Of a DNA stretch of 64,000 bases, positions 32,582-41,374 are shown piece by piece. Location of the stretch: positions 26,688 through 90,687 of the forward strand of contig NZ_BMMW01000007.1 of NCBI RefSeq assembly GCF_014646135.1, written 5' to 3'. The stretch comes from Nocardia camponoti (GTDB lineage Bacteria > Actinomycetota > Actinomycetes > Mycobacteriales > Mycobacteriaceae). The translations under genes and the position numbers were made by a program. Numbering within the stretch: the stretch's first letter is position 1; each line of letters opens with the position of its first letter. The notes under the pieces were generated by a model. The model saw nothing but the letters and a program-made list of their open reading frames with translations. It did no database searches and was not told the DNA's origin.

Positions 32582-33085
32582 ATGACCAAGAAGAGGGAGT
32601 CGGCGGTCGTCGACGACGCGCTGGCGGCCTACCGCAAGGCGCTGATCGACGATGACGTCGAGGAGCGCATCGCCGAACTCGCGGTGATGGTCGGCGAGTG
32701 GCAGGGCAAGCGCGACGAGCGCCGCGAGACGATCGAGCGGCTGCGGCGCGAGGAGGAAGCCGCCGAGGACGCGGTTGTCGCGGCATACGAAGCGGCGCGC
32801 AACGCCGGGGCGAAGGTGACCACGCTCGAACGGATCAAGCTCAAGCCCACCGACGCGATCAACGCGGTGTCGCGACGTGCAGCGCGCGACAAGTCCCGTG
32901 CCGTGAGCGCGCCGGTGTCGACTCCGCCGACCGACTCGGAGCGCGTCAAGGCCGCGAAGGTGCCGTTGACCCAGCCCGAGGACAAGAGCGCTCACGGCGA
33001 ATTGCTCGACTCGATGGTGCGCCAGTACGGCACCGCCGAGAACCCGACGCAGGCCGGCTCGGTGCCGGTCGAGCAGTCGGCGTGA
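32582..33085 (+). CDS. coiled-coil hypothetical protein
   Basis: A 167-aa charged protein. Residues 20-90 form a long amphipathic coiled coil (VEERIAELAVMVGEWQGKRDE, TIERLRREEEAAEDAVVAAY), and the C-terminal half is polar and probably disordered. No family. ATG 32582 is favoured over ATG 32564 because of the AAAGGG site between them. It is the first gene of a two-gene unit with 33102, driven by a motif-bearing promoter. Confidence 0.55.
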   Translation: MTKKRESAVVDDALAAYRKALIDDDVEERIAELAVMVGEWQGKRDERRETIERLRREEEAAEDAVVAAYEAARNAGAKVTTLERIKLKPTDAINAVSRRAARDKSRAVSAPVSTPPTDSERVKAAKVPLTQPEDKSAHGELLDSMVRQYGTAENPTQAGSVPVEQSA

Positions 33086-33101
33086 CCGGGAACCCGAACC
33101 G

Positions 33102-33614
33102 ATGACTGTCGACGATCTGGCCGGGATGACCCTCGGGGACGGTGCGCGGTGCCAGCGAACGGCCGGATGGGCGCGGCGTTCGGCCGCGTCCCCGACGGCC
33201 CCGCGGTGGCTCGCGGACGTGCTCGTCGACGCGGCGATCACCGTGACGGAGCCTTCGCGGGGGGAGTGGGTGCGCACCGCCGCGCCGATCTGCTGGCCGC
33301 GCGTGGTCGCCGAGCATGGTGCGCGTTGCGCCGTCGGCGGCGAGGTCGAGGTCGTCGGCGGGGTCGAATGGCGGGCGGTGTGCCTGGCTTTCGCGCTGCT
33401 CGACTGCCACGGTTTCGGACCGCGCCTGGATGTGCGGGTGTGGCTGGCTGAGAGAGATCAGGTCGTGCTCGAGCCGGTGGCGCTGTTCGCCGACGGCGGT
33501 CGGGTCAGCGACGAGCTCGCGGTGGCGGTCGACGACGTGCTCGCCCGTGGGGGCCGATCGCGCCTGGCGCTGCACTGGGATGCCGACGAGGACAGCTGGG
33601 CTCTCACCGACTGA
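33102..33614 (+). CDS. hypothetical protein
   Basis: A 170-aa protein, 16 bases after the preceding gene. Beta-rich middle and end (VEWRAVCLAFALLDCHGFGP, LDVRVWLAERDQVVLEPVALF, RLALHWDADEDSW). No signal peptide, membrane helix or known motif. It is terminated by an 18-bp perfect hairpin starting 14 bases after the stop. Function unknown. Confidence 0.55.
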   Translation: MTVDDLAGMTLGDGARCQRTAGWARRSAASPTAPRWLADVLVDAAITVTEPSRGEWVRTAAPICWPRVVAEHGARCAVGGEVEVVGGVEWRAVCLAFALLDCHGFGPRLDVRVWLAERDQVVLEPVALFADGGRVSDELAVAVDDVLARGGRSRLALHWDADEDSWALTD

Positions 33615-33627
33615 AGTCGACGAACAG

Positions 33628-33664
33628 CAGAGCGGCTCGGACCGATTCGGTCCGAGCCGCTCTG
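33628..33664. terminator. 18-bp perfect hairpin between convergent genes
   Basis: CAGAGCGGCTCGGACCGA at 33628-33645 and its perfect complement at 33647-33664 (sharing a loop centred on ATT). It separates the plus-strand unit ending at 33614 from the minus-strand operon ending at 33691. Confidence 0.85.
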
Positions 33665-33690
33665 GCGTTCGTCAGGTGATGGTGGCGGCC

Positions 33691-33984
33691 TCAGCCCTCG
33701 TCCTCGAAGCCGAGGAACTCGACATCGGCGCAGAACTCCATGCCGGGATCCTCGGGATCGCGGTCAGTCCACTCGCCCACCACGCGAAAGCGGTTCGCGA
33801 GCAGAACCGCTTCGACCTCGACGTGAGTGTGGAGCGGATCGCTGGACCTGAGCACGTCGCAGGGCCCGTGCCACGGGTCTTCCGGATCCCACACTTCGAT
33901 GTCGTGGCCGCTGGGGTAGTACACGACCGAGGCGCGATCGCCTGCCTTCGCCTCGGGAATTTCGTCGGTGTAGTCGTTGGACAT
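33691..33984 (-). CDS. small acidic hypothetical protein
   Basis: A 97-aa very acidic protein (MSNDYTDEIPEAKAGDRASV, then DIEVWDPEDPWHGPCDVL, VEAVLLANRFRVVGEW), rich in strands. Last gene of a four-gene minus-strand operon (35039 to 33691). An acidic, small, beta-rich protein could mimic DNA or bind a basic partner, but there is no direct evidence. Confidence 0.55.
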   Translation of the reverse strand: MSNDYTDEIPEAKAGDRASVVYYPSGHDIEVWDPEDPWHGPCDVLRSSDPLHTHVEVEAVLLANRFRVVGEWTDRDPEDPGMEFCADVEFLGFEDEG

Positions 33985-33989
33985 CGTGA

Positions 33990-34427
33990 TCAGCTCCTGG
34001 GAGTCGGGGTGAGGTAGACGAGCCGGGTGGACGGGATTGCGCGCAGCTGCTGCTCGACGATCGGGCCCGGGGCACCGAAGCCCTCGAGGTGTTCGGGGCC
34101 GGGCACGACCACGATTCCGCCGCCCGCCTCGGTGGCGGCGGCGATGAGTCCCCACAGCGCTGGACAGGGCGCGGGTGCGTTCACCAACTGCTCGATGAGG
34201 GTGCCGCGCTGGTAGGCGTAGTCGGCGACGCGCTGGCTGTGGGCGGTGGAGTGGGCGTGATCCATCGTGGTGAGCACCGTCCACAGCACCATCACCGGCG
34301 GCACCGCTTCGCCGAAGAAGTGGATCTCGGGCAGCTCGACGCCGTAGCCAGCGGCGAACGCAGCCACCACGTCTTCGGTGTTGTCGTCGGCGAGCGCGAC
34401 ACGGAAGTAGGCGAAGATCTCAGTCAT
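33990..34427 (-). CDS. hypothetical protein
   Basis: A 145-aa protein whose ATG at 34427 overlaps the end of the previous gene by eight bases. Alternating strands and helices (IFAYFRVALADDNTEDVVAA, VMVLWTVLTTMDHAHSTAHS, LWGLIAAATEAGGGIVVVPG, RLVYLTPTP). No known motif. It is five bases upstream of the 33984 start and belongs to the same operon. Confidence 0.55.
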   Translation of the reverse strand: MTEIFAYFRVALADDNTEDVVAAFAAGYGVELPEIHFFGEAVPPVMVLWTVLTTMDHAHSTAHSQRVADYAYQRGTLIEQLVNAPAPCPALWGLIAAATEAGGGIVVVPGPEHLEGFGAPGPIVEQQLRAIPSTRLVYLTPTPRS

Positions 34428-34728
34428 CTCGGCCCCTGGAGGTGTCGCTGGCCAGGCAGCGCAGGTACGCATCGAGCGCGTCCATGCCGAGTACCTGGGC
34501 GTGCTGTTCGACGACTCGGCGCACCATGTGGGCTTCGGTCTTGTCGGTGAACAGCAGCCACGGACCCCAGTAGGCGGCCATCTCCGCGATTCGCAGTCCG
34601 GCCTCGGCCTGCTCGATCGGCAGCGCGATCTCGGGCAGCCACGACAGCTTCCAGCGGTCGGCGCGGGCCAGGAATCCGTAGTGCTTGGTGTGGTCGGCGG
34701 TGAGGAATCGTCCCTGCTGCTCGATCAT
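34420..34728 (-). CDS. small hypothetical protein
   Basis: A 102-aa helical protein rich in aromatic residues (HYGFLARADRWKLSWLPEIA, AEMAAYWGPWLLFTDKTEAH, VRRVVEQHAQVLGMDALDAY). Its ATG at 34728 overlaps the preceding stop (ATGA). Middle gene of the four-gene operon; function unknown. Confidence 0.55.
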   Translation of the reverse strand: MIEQQGRFLTADHTKHYGFLARADRWKLSWLPEIALPIEQAEAGLRIAEMAAYWGPWLLFTDKTEAHMVRRVVEQHAQVLGMDALDAYLRCLASDTSRGRDD

Positions 34729-35039
34729 CGGGCACCGGCCTGGGTCATCGTGTGCAGGCCGCCGTTGATCGTCCAGCACTGCTCGGTGCAGCCCTGGTCT
34801 CGCAGCTCGGCGGTGAGCTCGCGGTGCTCGGCGTGGAGCTTGAGCGCGCCCCAGCCCGGCCACGCGGCGAATGCCAGCAGCACCGAACCGGTGGTGATCG
34901 GGTTGTCGGCCGGGATGACACCGGTCGCCAGCAGCATCCCCGTCGCGACGGATACCGCGCTGATCGCGGCGTCGATCTTCGCGAACGCGCCGCGTTCCCA
35001 TGCGAGGTAGTGCTGGAACTCGTGGTCGGAATCGTTCAT
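34725..35039 (-). CDS. small membrane-associated hypothetical protein
   Basis: A 104-aa protein, first gene of the minus-strand operon. After a polar N-terminus (MNDSDHEFQHYLAWERGAF) come two hydrophobic segments (AISAVSVATGMLLATGVIPA and ITTGSVLLAFAAWPGWGAL), so it is likely membrane-bound. The remaining part is helical with two cysteines. It shares the intergenic region 35040-35286 with the divergent DNA methyltransferase gene, where GGGGTAGA words occur in inverted orientation (35121-35128 and 35201-35207 regions). Confidence 0.55.
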   Translation of the reverse strand: MNDSDHEFQHYLAWERGAFAKIDAAISAVSVATGMLLATGVIPADNPITTGSVLLAFAAWPGWGALKLHAEHRELTAELRDQGCTEQCWTINGGLHTMTQAGAR

Positions 35040-35181
35040 GGTCCTGGTCCCCTTTCGGGTCTTCGAGGGTGGAGAGAACGTCGGCGGGCCGTCCGAAGCC
35101 TTGCCTTGTTCTAGACCCTAGTCTACCCCATTGATAGCCACCTTTCACGGCGACACGGGAAAAAGTCGTGTCAATTGTGGT

Positions 35182-35209
35182 TGACAAAGGTCTAGAAAGG
35201 GGTAGAGTA
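35182..35209 (+). promoter_or_regulatory. promoter of the DNA methyltransferase gene
   Basis: TTGACA at 35182-35187 and TAGAGT at 35204-35209 with a 16-base spacer, about 78 bases upstream of the ATG at 35287. This is close to the -35/-10 consensus of the main actinobacterial sigma factor and is the clearest classical promoter in the window. Confidence 0.65.
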
Positions 35210-35286
35210 GGTAATAGAAGATGACGGACCGGACCCCGACTCTTCGACCTCCAACCCACCCTCGAAGACCCTGAAAGGGGACACCC

Positions 35287-36957
35287 ATGCTCACCGTGAT
35301 GGATTGGTTCTGCGGAGCAGGCGGATCGAGCCAGGGCGCGCACGCGGTGCCCGGCGTGACGGTCACCCGCGCTGCGAACCACTGGACCAAGGCAATCGAA
35401 ACCCACTCGGCGAACTTCCCCGAGACCGATCACTGGATCGGCGACATCCGCGAAGCACCCGTGGACAAGTGGCCGGTCGTCGACATCTTCTGGGCATCCC
35501 CCGAGTGCCCGAAGTGGTCGGCCGCGCGCGGTGTGCGCCGCGACTTCGACGCCACCATGCAGGACGGGCTGTTCGATCTGGTCGAGCGCGACGAGGAAGC
35601 CGAGCGCTCCCGCGCGCTCATGGAAGAGGTGCCCGGCTACCTGCGTGGAGTGATCGAGCGCGGCGGCCGCGTGCGCGCCGGGATCGTCGAGAACGTCGTC
35701 GAGGTCCGCTCCTGGGATCAGTGGGACCGCTGGATCGGCGAGATCCGCGCACTCGGTTACCACACCAAGGTCATCGCGCTGAACTCCATGCACGCTCAGC
35801 CCGTGCGCACCCAGCCCGCCCCGCAGAGCCGCGACCGGCTGTACGTGGCGTACTGGTGCCGGTCGCTGGGACGCACCCCCGACTGGAACAAGTGGCTGCG
35901 ACCGGTGGCGTTCTGCGAGACCTGCGACGAGTGGATCAACGCGGTGCAGGTCTTCAAGAAGGAGCGCGCCGACATGGGCCGCTACCGCCAGCAGTACACC
36001 TACAAGTGCCCGCACGTGTCGTGCCGCAACGCGGTTGTCGAGCCCCCGGCGGTGCCCGCTGCGGCCGCGATCGACTGGAGTCTGACCGGCACCCGCATCG
36101 GTGATCGGGACCGGCCGCTGGCTCCCAAGACGATGGCGCGCATCACCGCCGGGCTGGCGCGCTACGCCTCGGCCACCCCGATGATGGTCCCCGCCGGTGG
36201 CACCTGGCGTGACGACGCAACCCAGGTGACCGACCCGATGGCCGCCCGCACGACGCGCGAGAACGACGGGCTGGCGATCCCGGCACCGTTCCTCGCGCTG
36301 CTGCGCTCGGACCGTCCCCGCACGATCGGGCTGCACGAACAGCTCGCCACGATCGTCGCCGACGGCTCCAACCACGGGCTGGTGGTCCCGCCGCTGATGG
36401 TCCCGATGGAGGGTCGCGACGGCAAGGACGCCCAGCTCGCCGATGCACCGCTGCGGACCCAGACCACCCGCAACGAGACCGGGATCGCGTTCTGGCCCTT
36501 CATCGCCGAGATGCGTGGCGGTGGCTCCGATGCCCGCCCGGTCACCGATGCGCTGGCCACGGTCACCGCCTCGGGCAACCACCACGGGCTGGTCACCCCG
36601 CCCGCCAACATTCCCGCCGACGTGTGGCGCTCGCTGCTGGTGCCCTACTACGGCACCGGCCGCGCCCGCCAGATCGGCGAACCGGTCGGCGCGGTTTCCA
36701 CCCGCGACCGCTACGCCCTGGTCGACGTGATCGCCGCCGATGTCGACATCGACGACGTCCGGTTCCGCATGTTGGAGCCGCACGAGATCGGCACCGCGAT
36801 GGCCTTCGGCCCGACCTACACGGTGCTGGGCACCAAACGCCAGAAGGTCCGCCAGTACGGCAACGCGGTCACTCCCCCGGCCGCCGAGATCTTGATCAGC
36901 GCGCTCGTGGAAGCCATCACCGGCGAAGAACTCGACCGCTACGCCCTCGCCGCCTGA
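35287..36957 (+). CDS. C5-cytosine DNA methyltransferase
   Basis: A 556-aa Dcm-type enzyme expected to methylate cytosine in a specific DNA sequence. The conserved motifs are in order: I (DWFCGAGGSSQG, residues 6-17), IV with the catalytic cysteine (WASPECPKWS, about 70-79), VI (ENVVEV, about 136), VIII (QSRDRLYVAYW) and X (RQYGNAVTPPAAEIL near the C-terminus). The region between VIII and X is long. It holds about five imperfect repeats (DPMAARTTRENDGLAIP, ATIVADGSNHGLVVP, APLRTQTTRNETGIAF, ALATVTASGNHHGLVTP, AVSTRDRYALV), probably the target-recognition part. No restriction enzyme gene is recognised nearby. As an orphan methyltransferase it may protect the element against host restriction. 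Confidence 0.88.
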   Translation: MLTVMDWFCGAGGSSQGAHAVPGVTVTRAANHWTKAIETHSANFPETDHWIGDIREAPVDKWPVVDIFWASPECPKWSAARGVRRDFDATMQDGLFDLVERDEEAERSRALMEEVPGYLRGVIERGGRVRAGIVENVVEVRSWDQWDRWIGEIRALGYHTKVIALNSMHAQPVRTQPAPQSRDRLYVAYWCRSLGRTPDWNKWLRPVAFCETCDEWINAVQVFKKERADMGRYRQQYTYKCPHVSCRNAVVEPPAVPAAAAIDWSLTGTRIGDRDRPLAPKTMARITAGLARYASATPMMVPAGGTWRDDATQVTDPMAARTTRENDGLAIPAPFLALLRSDRPRTIGLHEQLATIVADGSNHGLVVPPLMVPMEGRDGKDAQLADAPLRTQTTRNETGIAFWPFIAEMRGGGSDARPVTDALATVTASGNHHGLVTPPANIPADVWRSLLVPYYGTGRARQIGEPVGAVSTRDRYALVDVIAADVDIDDVRFRMLEPHEIGTAMAFGPTYTVLGTKRQKVRQYGNAVTPPAAEILISALVEAITGEELDRYALAA

Positions 36958-37022
36958 CCCACCCTCCCCGACGGTGCCCGGCTCCCGGGCCGGGCACCGT
37001 CACCTCCGGAAGGACCCCGATC

Positions 37023-37760
37023 GTGACGAACCAGTGGATTCTCACCAACCCCGACACCGACGACTACGTCGAAGCCGACGCCCCGACAGCCGCGCTCGCG
37101 GTCGGCGCGGTGCGGCGCAAGTACGCCCGCTACGACCTGACCGACGTGCGCGAGCGCACCGTGCGCGCGGTCCTCGAGGTCAGCCACGGCGGCCACCGCT
37201 GGCAGTCCTACCTGCCCGGTGTCGTCCACCGCGACGGAGACTGGCTGGTCCTCGATGGGGCGACCGCCCTCTCACTCGACGGTGTAGTCCAGCCCGAAGG
37301 GCTCACCAACTACCGCTACCTGCGTGGGATCTGGGCCACCAACCCGAACGTCCGCTTCGACAACACCGTGTCGGTCCTGCTCGACGCTCCCGCCCCCGAA
37401 CGATTCGATGAAGTCATCGACGCCCTGTCCTGGCACGGGCCGATCGACGATGAACTCCACCACCAGGTGCGCGTGGAGCTCGGCGTCGAAGATCGCACCG
37501 TGCGCGTCGCCTACCGCGACTCCGACTCCGGCGGCTGGCGCATCGCGATGTGCCCGGCCCGGGTGCTCGGCGTCCACGACGCCGAACTCGCCGCGGTGCC
37601 CGGCTTGACCCCGGACCACGACCTCGTGGTCGTCGACCAGGTCTCCGGATTTCCCGCTGGCTGCGCCACTTGGTCGCGCCACGACGACGCCGAATCCGAC
37701 GAGTACGCGCGCGCGGAACACCTCGGCTGCGCGCACGACGTCATGTTCCTGACGGACTGA
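37023..37760 (+). CDS. unknown protein, paralogue of the 38350 gene
   Basis: A 245-aa protein starting at GTG 37023 after GGAAGGA. It is clearly related to the product of 38350-39096. Shared blocks are NYRYLRGIW/DYRYLRGIW, RTVRVAYRDS/RSVRVAYHSD, GFPAGCATWS/GYPAGCSTWS and ARAEHLGC. Beta-rich, acidic, no membrane segment. It follows the methyltransferase by 65 bases and is probably transcribed with it. Function unknown; I do not recognise a family. Confidence 0.65.
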   Translation: MTNQWILTNPDTDDYVEADAPTAALAVGAVRRKYARYDLTDVRERTVRAVLEVSHGGHRWQSYLPGVVHRDGDWLVLDGATALSLDGVVQPEGLTNYRYLRGIWATNPNVRFDNTVSVLLDAPAPERFDEVIDALSWHGPIDDELHHQVRVELGVEDRTVRVAYRDSDSGGWRIAMCPARVLGVHDAELAAVPGLTPDHDLVVVDQVSGFPAGCATWSRHDDAESDEYARAEHLGCAHDVMFLTD

Positions 37761-37835
37761 TCCCGACCACTCCCCCGCACCGTGACCCGGTCGACCGGAC
37801 CGGGCCACGGCACCCGAACCAGAGAGCAGGCACTC

Positions 37836-38300
37836 ATGATCGACATCCCCAGCACACCTTCGCGCATCACGCCGGACGCGACCTACCTGGCCGCGATCGC
37901 GGCGATCACCGCCCAGATCACCGCCGAGATCACCGCCGACATCGACAACGCCCGGATCCCTTCCGATGTCGGCTGCTTTGCCGATCTGCACACCTACACC
38001 GACGCCAATATCTACGCCGACGACTTGGTCACCGACCTGGAGCGCACACATGCGTGGGTGGAGTTCATCGTCGACGTCCAGGACCGCGTCGACGTGTGGC
38101 TGAGGGCGGGTCGACCCGACGACATCACCCGCCAGCAGACCGGCTCGAGCTGGCACGAGTCGACACCGATCTACCTCGGCGAGCACCACGAGACAGTCCC
38201 CCCTGCAATGGCGGCCGCCCGCGCGGCCCGCGCTGCGACCTTCCGCCGGTCCCCCACCGCCTACACCTTCGGCGCCGGCGCCGACCAACCCGGCCACTGA
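37836..38300 (+). CDS. hypothetical protein between the paralogues
   Basis: A 154-aa acidic helical protein (YLAAIAAITAQITAEITADI, DDLVTDLERTHAWVEFIVD) ending in a short basic tail. It begins at ATG 37836 after AGAGAGCAGG. It lies between the two members of the duplicated family, so the unit may have spread as a three-gene module. No known family. Confidence 0.55.
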   Translation: MIDIPSTPSRITPDATYLAAIAAITAQITAEITADIDNARIPSDVGCFADLHTYTDANIYADDLVTDLERTHAWVEFIVDVQDRVDVWLRAGRPDDITRQQTGSSWHESTPIYLGEHHETVPPAMAAARAARAATFRRSPTAYTFGAGADQPGH

Positions 38301-38349
38301 GCCGCACAGCACCGCCAGCCCCTGCGAGCCTCCCGACGAAAGGACCACC

Positions 38350-39096
38350 ATGACCATCGACCGCGACGCTATCTGGCGCATCACTTACACCGACCACTAC
38401 GACGAATTCGTCGCCGCCACCGAGGAAGCCGCGCTCGCCGCCGCCCACGCCACTTACCCCGGCCAGCAAGTCTCGTCGACCCGGCCGCTCACCGTGGACG
38501 ATCTGCTCCAAGGGCACGACGAGAACTGGCGAGATACCGACTTCCTGTTCGATTTCAGCATCGACGGCGACTGGCTGGCCCTGCACTTCACCGCCGCCAT
38601 CACTCCCGAGGGCGTGATCGACCCGGTGGCGCTGGCCGACTACCGCTACCTGCGTGGGATCTGGGGCGACCTGCCCAGCATCCGCGTCGACGGCGGCCGG
38701 ATCTCGATGCTGCTCAACGGGCCCGCTCCCGCGAGCGCCTTCAAGGTCCTCTGCGACTACATCTGCGACGGCGGCCCGCTGCATCGACCGACCTACGAGG
38801 CGGTGCTCGCCGAGCTCGGCATCACCGACTCCCGCTCTGTGCGCGTCGCGTACCACAGCGACCGCCTCGGGAGCTGGCGCGTCACGGACTGCCCCGCGAC
38901 GCTGCTGGACTATCACGCCGGGCTGCGTCGCCTGTTCACCGACCTCGGAGAGGAGCAGGACGTGATCGTCGTCGAGGCGGTGCCCGGCTATCCGGCGGGC
39001 TGCTCAACCTGGTCGCAGTGGTGCGGTGAAGCCCTCGACATCGCCCGCGCGGAACACCTCGGCTGCGAGCACCAGCTGTTCCGTCCGGCGTACTGA
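38350..39096 (+). CDS. unknown protein, paralogue of the 37023 gene
   Basis: A 248-aa protein starting at ATG 38350 after GAAAGGA. Its C-terminal 170 residues align with the 37023-37760 product. Two stretches are identical at DNA level (around ACTACCGCTACCTGCGTGGG and GCGGAACACCTCGGCTGCG), showing a fairly recent duplication. The N-terminal part differs. Acidic, beta-rich, with conserved Cys in GCSTWS and HLGC. Followed by a nested cruciform at 39155-39205. Function unknown. Confidence 0.65.
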   Translation: MTIDRDAIWRITYTDHYDEFVAATEEAALAAAHATYPGQQVSSTRPLTVDDLLQGHDENWRDTDFLFDFSIDGDWLALHFTAAITPEGVIDPVALADYRYLRGIWGDLPSIRVDGGRISMLLNGPAPASAFKVLCDYICDGGPLHRPTYEAVLAELGITDSRSVRVAYHSDRLGSWRVTDCPATLLDYHAGLRRLFTDLGEEQDVIVVEAVPGYPAGCSTWSQWCGEALDIARAEHLGCEHQLFRPAY

Positions 39097-39154
39097 TCGA
39101 CCTTCGCACGACGGGCCGGAACTACATCGGTCCGGTGCGTGCGGGTACGAGAAC

Positions 39155-39205
39155 GGCGGTCGGTGAACCACAGCCCGAAAGCTGTGGGCGGACTCACCGA
39201 CCGCC
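39155..39205. terminator. nested hairpin after the paralogue operon
   Basis: Outer arms GGCGGTCGGTGA (39155-39166) and TCACCGACCGCC (39194-39205) pair perfectly. Inside, CCACAG (39168-39173) pairs with CTGTGG (39182-39187). A strong terminator 58 bases after the stop. Confidence 0.75.
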
Positions 39206-39370
39206 AACTGCCCCACCCTCGAAGGAAAGGGCACCGACCAGGCTAACACGCCGATAGCCCCGATCCAGCCGACTCGAAACCCCTTGGGAGAACGGATGTC
39301 CCCCACCATCGCACGCCCTCGCCAACACGGTGCTGTCCACCCGCGCCGACGGGTGCGACACAATGCCCGC

Positions 39371-39829
39371 ATGGAGTTCGAGACGCTGGAGGAATGGGCG
39401 CAGCGCCACGGCCGCAATCTCAAAGCGGTCCGGGCCCTCGCTGCCCGGCCCGACTTCCCCGCTCCGAAGCGCCCGCGGCCGCGCAGCGGGTCCGGGACAC
39501 CGTGGCAGGAATACGACAGCGCCGAGCTCGACGACTGGCTCGACCGTTGGGACGCCGCTCGCCGCCCCGAGGAGGTCACCGTGCCCGACGGCACCGACCT
39601 CGACGAGTACCGCGCCCTGGGCGCCATCGCCGACCTCATCGGCCGCGCTCGCAAGACGGTCAGCCAGTACCGCGAGCATTTCGACGCCCACGCCTCGTAC
39701 GAAGATCGCGGGAAGCGGCGCTTCTATCGAACCGGTGACATCATCGACCTGCTCAACGCCCGGCTGGGTTACGGGCGCGCGCTCGACCCCGAGCGCGACC
39801 GACGACGGCACGCCACCAGCGAAGACTGA
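39371..39829 (+). CDS. putative DNA-binding protein with two HTH-like units
   Basis: A 152-aa basic protein. The ATG at 39371 is chosen because the folded part starts there; an earlier in-frame start at 39284 gives a junk-like leader. An AlpA/MerR-like winged helix is suggested by FETLEEWAQRHGRNLKAVRA with RPDFPAPKR. A second unit is ALGAIADLIGRARKTVSQY with RRFYRTGDIIDLLN. This is the pattern of excisionase-like or plasmid-replication regulators. It stands alone between two terminators. Confidence 0.6.
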   Translation: MEFETLEEWAQRHGRNLKAVRALAARPDFPAPKRPRPRSGSGTPWQEYDSAELDDWLDRWDAARRPEEVTVPDGTDLDEYRALGAIADLIGRARKTVSQYREHFDAHASYEDRGKRRFYRTGDIIDLLNARLGYGRALDPERDRRRHATSED

Positions 39830-39868
39830 ATGGCAAGCCCTCCCGGAGGGAGGGTGCGGCAGCACTGA

Positions 39869-41374
39869 TCAGCTGGCGCGCCGTACCGGCAGATCCGGCG
39901 CGCACACCGGATCGGCCGGTACGAAGGCCTCGTCGGGGTGGTAACGACGGAGCTGGCGGCCGAACTCCCGGACCGTCGCGGGCCAGGGATTGGTGATCTG
40001 ACCATCCGTGCGCTTGAACCACGACGGCACGCCGTCCGGCCACACACTGGCCGCCAGCTGCTTATCCAACCAATCACCGAACCGCGCCATCGCACCTGCA
40101 GACACCTCGACCGGACTGTTCAACCGCTCGCCGAGCTCCAAACATGTTCGGATATAACGCGATTGGTGCGCCTTGACGGTCGGGTTGCTGTTGGACGGGG
40201 TGAAGCTGTTCGGCCCGGCGATCAGGAACATGTTCGGGAAGCCGGGCACCGCGAGACCGAGGAACGCACCGGGCCGGCCTGCCTGTGCCCAGGAGGTGTG
40301 CAGGTCGATCCCGCCGCGGCCGAGCACGGTGATGCCCTCGAGGAATGCCGTGGCGCGGAATCCGGTTGCCCACACCACCGTGTCGGCGGGTCGGTGCGTG
40401 CCGTCGACTGTCCGGATGCCGTCGTGGGTGAGTCGTTCGATCGGGTCGGTCACCAGGTGCACGTGGGGTTGGGTCAACGCGGGATAGAATCCGCTGTCGA
40501 GCAGGATCCTTTTCTCCCCGATGCGGTAGTGCGGCGTCAGCTGCTCGCGCAGGGCACGGTCAGGGACCTGCCGACGCAGATGCGCGCGCGCGAGCCATTC
40601 CGCTGGCCGCGCGGACCAGCCTCGGTGCATGATCGGCGCCAGGGCGAGGTCGGCACCGTGGTGCAGCGCTGCCCGGTAGAGGTCGTGAGCGCCCGGTACC
40701 CGCAGCAGCGAGCGGGTGACGGGGCCGAACCGGGCTGAGGGCTTGGGCAGGGTCCAGGCCGGAGTGCGCTGGTAGACGGTGACGGTCGCGGCGGTGCGCG
40801 CGATCTCCGGCAGCATCTGCGCAGCCGATGACCCGGTGCCCACGATCGCGACGTGCCCGCTCAGCTCGGCGGTGTCGTCCCAGCGAGCCGAATGGAACGC
40901 GCGGCCGCCGAACTCTGCGATGCCTGGAATCACGGGGATCTGGGGCCGGTGGAGCTGGCCGACGGCCCATACGACCGCATCGGCATGAATGAGCTGGCCA
41001 CGCGTGGTGGTCAGGGTCCACGTGCCGTCATCGTCGTGGTAGCGGGCGTCGCCGATCGCGGTGTCGACCCGGAGGCGGTCTCGCAGACCGGCCCGCTCGG
41101 TGACCGATCGCATGTAGTCGAGGATCGTCGCCTGCGCCGGGTACCGGAGGCCTCGATCGCGCCAGCTGTCGAACGCGAAGGAGTACAGGTGGGAGGGGAC
41201 GTCGCAGGAACAGCCCGGATAGGTGTTCTCACGCCACACTCCCCCGACGTCGGGGCCCTCCTCGAGGATCAGGAAGTCATGGATTCCGGCGTCGAGCAGT
41301 TCGGCGCCCATGGTGAGGCCGCCGAATCCTGCGCCGACGATGACGACGCGGTGCCTCGGTGTCGGGGCGCTCAT
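39869..41374 (-). CDS. flavin-dependent monooxygenase of the Baeyer-Villiger type
   Basis: A 501-aa FAD- and NADPH-dependent oxygenase. FAD-binding loop VVIVGAGFGGL at residues 10-20. The Baeyer-Villiger fingerprint FGGRAFHSARWDD lies near residue 155, and the second dinucleotide loop VAIVGTGSSAAQ follows. VVWATGFRATAFL is the usual ATG motif near the C-terminal third. It should insert oxygen next to a carbonyl, or N-hydroxylate an amine; the substrate is unknown. The ATG at 41374 overlaps the stop of the acyl-CoA oxidase gene, so the two flavoenzymes are made together. Confidence 0.85.
   Translation of the reverse strand: MSAPTPRHRVVIVGAGFGGLTMGAELLDAGIHDFLILEEGPDVGGVWRENTYPGCSCDVPSHLYSFAFDSWRDRGLRYPAQATILDYMRSVTERAGLRDRLRVDTAIGDARYHDDDGTWTLTTTRGQLIHADAVVWAVGQLHRPQIPVIPGIAEFGGRAFHSARWDDTAELSGHVAIVGTGSSAAQMLPEIARTAATVTVYQRTPAWTLPKPSARFGPVTRSLLRVPGAHDLYRAALHHGADLALAPIMHRGWSARPAEWLARAHLRRQVPDRALREQLTPHYRIGEKRILLDSGFYPALTQPHVHLVTDPIERLTHDGIRTVDGTHRPADTVVWATGFRATAFLEGITVLGRGGIDLHTSWAQAGRPGAFLGLAVPGFPNMFLIAGPNSFTPSNSNPTVKAHQSRYIRTCLELGERLNSPVEVSAGAMARFGDWLDKQLAASVWPDGVPSWFKRTDGQITNPWPATVREFGRQLRRYHPDEAFVPADPVCAPDLPVRRAS

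Noticed and set aside
34735..36783. Long minus-strand frame opposite the methyltransferase
   Set aside because: The opposite strand encodes a complete C5 methyltransferase with all motifs; only its last 309 bases (34420-34728) correspond to a real gene.
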